A DNA stretch of 18,631 bases from Comamonadaceae bacterium (lineage in GTDB: Bacteria; Pseudomonadota; Gammaproteobacteria; Burkholderiales; Burkholderiaceae_C). A program made the translations under genes and the position numbers. Shown piece after piece: positions 16,108-18,631 of the stretch. Below the pieces are notes generated by a model that saw only the letters and a list, made by a program, of their open reading frames with translations, was not told where the DNA came from and searched no databases. Within the stretch, counting starts at the first letter, position 1, and each line of letters opens with the position of its first letter. The stretch covers positions 1 to 18,631 of the forward strand of contig CANIDW010000001.1 in NCBI GenBank assembly GCA_947466165.1, read 5' to 3'.

Positions 16108-16494
16108 TTAGCGAGCTTTGCTGTGCGTGTGAATCCAATCGGCCAGGGCTGCCTCATCCATCGCGCCCGCAGCGACTTCCATCACGACCAAGGTGGCATC
16201 CAACTGAGAGACAGTCAGGCGGTAGCCATTTGCGGCCAAAAACAAACCCATAGACAAAAATGCGGCCCGCTTGTTGCCATCTACGAAAGCATGGTTCTTG
16301 GCCAGCGCCACACCATAGGACGCAGCAAGGCGCGCAAAGTCGGGGTTTTCATAGAGGGCCAGATGGACAGGACGCGCCAGTGCAGATTCAAGCAATCCTT
16401 CGCTTCGCAAACCAGCAGCACCACCGTGCTCAGCCAGACTTTCGTCATGCAAGAGCAGCAGAACTTTGCGATTGACCCATTTCCACTGCGTCAT
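16108..16494 (-). CDS. doc: Doc/Fic-family death-on-curing toxin
   Basis: A 128-residue Fic-fold protein of the Doc type. Doc of phage P1 phosphorylates elongation factor EF-Tu and stops translation; Fic relatives transfer AMP. The active-site loop HAFVDGNKR (H68 to R76) is intact, with G where P1 Doc has A, which is common in chromosomal members. Length matches Doc (about 125). Its ATG overlaps the stop of the upstream AbrB-type gene, so the two form one coupled module, antisense to the urease genes and lying between ureC and ureE. Substrate is inferred from family only. Confidence 0.92.
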   Translation of the reverse strand: MTQWKWVNRKVLLLLHDESLAEHGGAAGLRSEGLLESALARPVHLALYENPDFARLAASYGVALAKNHAFVDGNKRAAFLSMGLFLAANGYRLTVSQLDATLVVMEVAAGAMDEAALADWIHTHSKAR

Positions 16495-16715
16495 TTTGCA
16501 AGTTGGTGGAAAGTGTCCCGGAACTCATGCATGAACTCGCGCCCCAGCTTCAATTGCTCTTCCATATCGGGGTCGTACGGGCTGAGCGTCAATCCGTTGA
16601 CCGCTTCGCTGACATACAAGCAATCACCCTTTTCCACCTTGAGCCTTGCCAGGGTTTCTTTGGGCAAAATCACACCTACCGAATTGCCGATTTGCGTGAG
16701 TTTGAGTACGGTCAT
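16491..16715 (-). CDS. AbrB/MazE-type antitoxin
   Basis: A 74-residue protein with the SpoVT/AbrB (MazE-like) swapped-hairpin DNA-binding fold: LKLTQIGNSVGVILPKETLARL, then a C-terminal toxin-binding tail about residues 50-74. It should neutralise Doc and repress the pair. Many Doc partners are Phd-type; this one pairs with an AbrB-type partner. The ATG at 16715 is chosen over an in-frame TTG at 16721 because GAGGG lies 7 nt before the ATG. An AT-rich palindrome just upstream is the likely operator. Confidence 0.9.
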   Translation of the reverse strand: MTVLKLTQIGNSVGVILPKETLARLKVEKGDCLYVSEAVNGLTLSPYDPDMEEQLKLGREFMHEFRDTFHQLAK

Positions 16716-16722
16716 GGCCAAT

Positions 16723-16727
16723 CCCTC
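16723..16727 (-). promoter_or_regulatory. Ribosome binding site deciding the antitoxin start
   Basis: GAGGG on the minus strand, 7 nt before the ATG at 16715 and only 1 nt before the alternative TTG at 16721, so it supports the ATG. Confidence 0.65.
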
Positions 16728-16730
16728 GAA

Positions 16731-16748
16731 GTTATAACGTTTGTTATA
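16731..16748. promoter_or_regulatory. AT-rich palindromic operator/promoter of the toxin-antitoxin pair
   Basis: Overlapping inverted repeats: GTTATAAC (16731-16738) and TATAAC-GTTT-GTTATA (16733-16748). The minus-strand TATAAC units look like -10 boxes located just before the antitoxin Shine-Dalgarno, so a bound antitoxin would block transcription. The site also lies 33 nt before ureE. Confidence 0.6.
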
Positions 16749-16780
16749 TTACCTCCAACTTCCCGAACCTACAAGCCACC

Positions 16781-17458
16781 ATGCTCCAAACCTCCAAAGT
16801 CATCTCGCAAGGCCATGGCCTGGCTCCCGTGCTGCTTAAACGCGCTGCCACCGTCGAGCTCGACTGGGATGTGCGCCAGAAAAGCCGTTTCGACACCACC
16901 GACTCGCTGGGCCGGCACCTGGGTGTTTTTTTGCCGCGCGGCACGCTGCTGCGCGGTGGTGATGTGCTGGTGGTCGAGGACGGCTCCATGGTCCGCGTGC
17001 TGGCTGCGCCGCAGCCGGTGTTGCGCATCAGTGCCTGCCCCACGCACGGCTCGCCCTTTGACCTGACACGCGCTGCCTACCATCTGGGCAACCGCCATGT
17101 GCCTATTGAGCTCAAGCCCGACCACCTGAAGATCGAGCCCGACCATGTGCTGGCCGACCTGCTGCGGGCCATGCACCTGATCGTGAACACGGTGGACGAA
17201 GCTTTTGAACCCGAGGGAGGCGCCTACAGCGCAGCCACGCACGCGGGTCATCACCACGGCGGCCATGCACATGGCGACCACGAAGAGCACAGCGACCACG
17301 GCCACGCCAAGACGGACGCCGCACCGCATGTGCACGGCCCCGACTGCGGACATGACCACGGGCATGATCACAGCCACGATCACGCGCACAGCCATGACCA
17401 TGCCGCGCCGGCTTCAGTGCCCGTTCAGTTTCACGCCCAGCGCCCGCCCAAGACCTGA
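16781..17458 (+). CDS. ureE: Urease accessory protein UreE with long His-rich tail
   Basis: Nickel metallochaperone delivering Ni to apo-urease. The 225-residue protein has the N-terminal peptide-binding domain (about 1-75, including LGVFLPRGTLLRGGD) and a C-terminal metal-binding domain (about 76-145) with the conserved GNRHVP histidine H106 and additional histidines H115 and H122. The tail from 154 to 207 contains 21 histidines in 54 residues plus a cysteine (C189). Typical UreE is 150-165 residues; long His tails occur in some species and store nickel. No Shine-Dalgarno is seen before the ATG at 16781. The gene is cut off from ureC by the antisense toxin-antitoxin pair, so it may need read-through or its own promoter. 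ureF follows after 12 nt. Confidence 0.95.
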   Translation: MLQTSKVISQGHGLAPVLLKRAATVELDWDVRQKSRFDTTDSLGRHLGVFLPRGTLLRGGDVLVVEDGSMVRVLAAPQPVLRISACPTHGSPFDLTRAAYHLGNRHVPIELKPDHLKIEPDHVLADLLRAMHLIVNTVDEAFEPEGGAYSAATHAGHHHGGHAHGDHEEHSDHGHAKTDAAPHVHGPDCGHDHGHDHSHDHAHSHDHAAPASVPVQFHAQRPPKT

Positions 17459-17470
17459 GCCGCGCCGCCC

Positions 17471-18181
17471 ATGCCCACCCCAGTGGCCTCACCGGCCGGC
17501 GCCTTACCTGCCGCCAGTCTGCTGCAACTCATCTGGCTGGCCTCGCCGGCTCTGCCCGTGGGCGGTTTTTCGTATTCAGAGGGCCTGGAAGCGGCTGTTG
17601 AATGGGGTGGCATCAGCCATGAAGCCAGCGCGGCCGACTGGCTTAGCGCACAGTTGCAGCTGAGCCTGGCGCGCTCTGACCTGCCCGTGATCGCAGCTGC
17701 CCTGACCGCCTGGCGGGCCGCTGACTTGGCGCGCGTGCGCGAACTCAATGACTGGCTGTTGCAAACACGCGAGACCAGCGAGATGCGCCAGCAAACCGAG
17801 CAGATGGGCAAGTCACTGCTCGAATGGCTGCGCAACCACGAAGGCGCCGACGCGGCGCACATCGCCGCCTGCGCTGCGCTGCCGCCCACCTACCCTGTCG
17901 CCTTTGCCCTGGCCGCTGCACCGACCGCTGCCAGCGTGCGCGACTGCCTGCTGACCTATGCCTTTGGCTGGGCCGAAAACATGATGCAGGCCGCGCTCAA
18001 GTCGGTACCGCTGGGCCAAAGCGCCGGGCAGCGCCTGCTGGCCCGGCTCAGCCGCGAGATACCGCCGGCGGTCGAGGCTGCGCTGGTCATGCCAGATGCT
18101 GATCGCCAGGCCTTCTCCCCCATGCTGGCGATCATGTCGTCGCGACACGAAACCCAGTACTCACGCCTATTCCGTTCTTAA
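17471..18181 (+). CDS. ureF: Urease accessory protein UreF
   Basis: All-helical accessory protein that joins UreD and UreG on apo-urease and gates GTP-dependent nickel insertion. The 236 residues include the family start [24 protein letters not shown], the segment [11 protein letters not shown] and the C-terminal [14 protein letters not shown]. Length is normal (about 220-240). It begins 12 nt after ureE and ends 27 nt before ureG, so the three are probably one transcript. Confidence 0.96.
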   Translation: MPTPVASPAGALPAASLLQLIWLASPALPVGGFSYSEGLEAAVEWGGISHEASAADWLSAQLQLSLARSDLPVIAAALTAWRAADLARVRELNDWLLQTRETSEMRQQTEQMGKSLLEWLRNHEGADAAHIAACAALPPTYPVAFALAAAPTAASVRDCLLTYAFGWAENMMQAALKSVPLGQSAGQRLLARLSREIPPAVEAALVMPDADRQAFSPMLAIMSSRHETQYSRLFRS

Positions 18182-18208
18182 ACCCTTTTTTCTACTTCTA
18201 AGCCCGCC

Positions 18209-18631
18209 ATGAGCCTGCACCACATTGCCAACCGCACCAAAAAACTACCGCCCCTGCGCGTGGGCATAGGCGGCCCCGTCGGCTCCGGCAAAACCACCTT
18301 GTTGGAAATGCTCTGCAAGGGCATGAAAGCAAAGTACGACCTGGTGGCGATCACCAACGACATTTACACCAAGGAAGACCAGCGCCTGCTGACGGTGAGT
18401 GGCGCGCTGGATGCTGACCGCATCATGGGCGTAGAAACCGGCGGCTGCCCGCACACTGCCATTCGTGAAGACGCCTCGATCAACCTTGAGGCGATTGACC
18501 GCATGCTGGTGGATTTTCCGAATGCCGATGTGGTGTTTGTGGAGTCCGGCGGAGATAACCTGGCCGCTACCTTCAGCCCCGAGCTGAGCGACCTGACGAT
18601 TTATGTGATCGACGTGGCAGCCGGCGAAAAA
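18209..18631 (+). CDS. ureG: Urease accessory GTPase UreG, 5' part
   Basis: SIMIBI-class GTPase that powers nickel delivery to urease. The first 141 codons are present and the window ends inside the gene (full length would be about 205). Visible are the P-loop [11 protein letters not shown] (about 22-32), the segment [10 protein letters not shown], the metal-binding CPH in [18 protein letters not shown], and [10 protein letters not shown]. The start [19 protein letters not shown] matches the family. A 27-nt gap follows ureF; no strong Shine-Dalgarno is seen. No sign of truncation other than the window edge. Confidence 0.97.
   Translation, partial: MSLHHIANRTKKLPPLRVGIGGPVGSGKTTLLEMLCKGMKAKYDLVAITNDIYTKEDQRLLTVSGALDADRIMGVETGGCPHTAIREDASINLEAIDRMLVDFPNADVVFVESGGDNLAATFSPELSDLTIYVIDVAAGEK

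Noticed and set aside
16061..16119. Inverted AAAGCTCGC / GCGAGCTTT pair between ureC and doc as a terminator
   Set aside because: The loop is 41 nt, one arm is doc coding sequence and no U tract follows; structure is possible but a terminator is not supported.

Overview
The window looks like a chromosomal segment of a GC-rich betaproteobacterium of the order Burkholderiales, most likely Comamonadaceae (Polaromonas/Rhodoferax-like). This is inferred from gene order, protein sequence character and the type of intergenic repeats; I cannot fix the genus. The theme is nitrogen acquisition from urea: a complete urea ABC importer, most of a urease operon, and between them a transporter-coupled two-component system.

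Layout. 1-404: the 3' part of a SlyD-type prolyl isomerase (+), with a histidine-rich tail. 453-6471: urtA-urtB-urtC-urtD-urtE, transcribed on the minus strand, with an intrinsic terminator between urtA and urtB and a REP-like repeat cluster between urtD and urtE. 6641-8398: a small minus-strand block with an AI-2E/PerM-family membrane protein, a long-form infA paralogue and a conserved 79-residue protein. 8399-8724 is a gene-poor gap with helically phased CCGG motifs. 8725-13163: a minus-strand pair made of an NCS1-type permease fused to a hybrid histidine kinase (1160 aa) and, overlapping its stop by 4 nt, a REC...LuxR-HTH response regulator. 13291-18631: urease genes on the plus strand, ureA - small His-containing membrane protein - ureB - ureC - ureE - ureF - ureG (cut by the window end). 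Two copies of an ~84-bp repeat lie between ureA and the small gene. A minus-strand Doc/AbrB-type toxin-antitoxin pair sits between ureC and ureE. ureD is not in the window.

How it may work together. UrtABCDE imports urea, UreABC hydrolyses it to ammonia and carbamate/CO2, and UreE/F/G mature the nickel centre. The 127-bp gap between the sensor-kinase gene and ureA holds a 13-bp-arm palindrome. Its two ends form back-to-back sigma-54 type -24/-12 elements: a perfect TGGCAC-N5-TTGC towards ureA and a one-mismatch copy towards the kinase. An NtrC-like GCAC-N7-GTGC site lies beside them. This suggests nitrogen-starvation control of urease and possibly of the sensor system. The NCS1-kinase/regulator pair resembles in logic the CbrA-type SLC5-kinase fusions, but has an NCS1 (nucleobase/allantoin-type) permease and a cytosolic eight-cysteine module between permease and kinase. 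It is the best candidate here for an uncharacterised system; its ligand and its targets are inference only.
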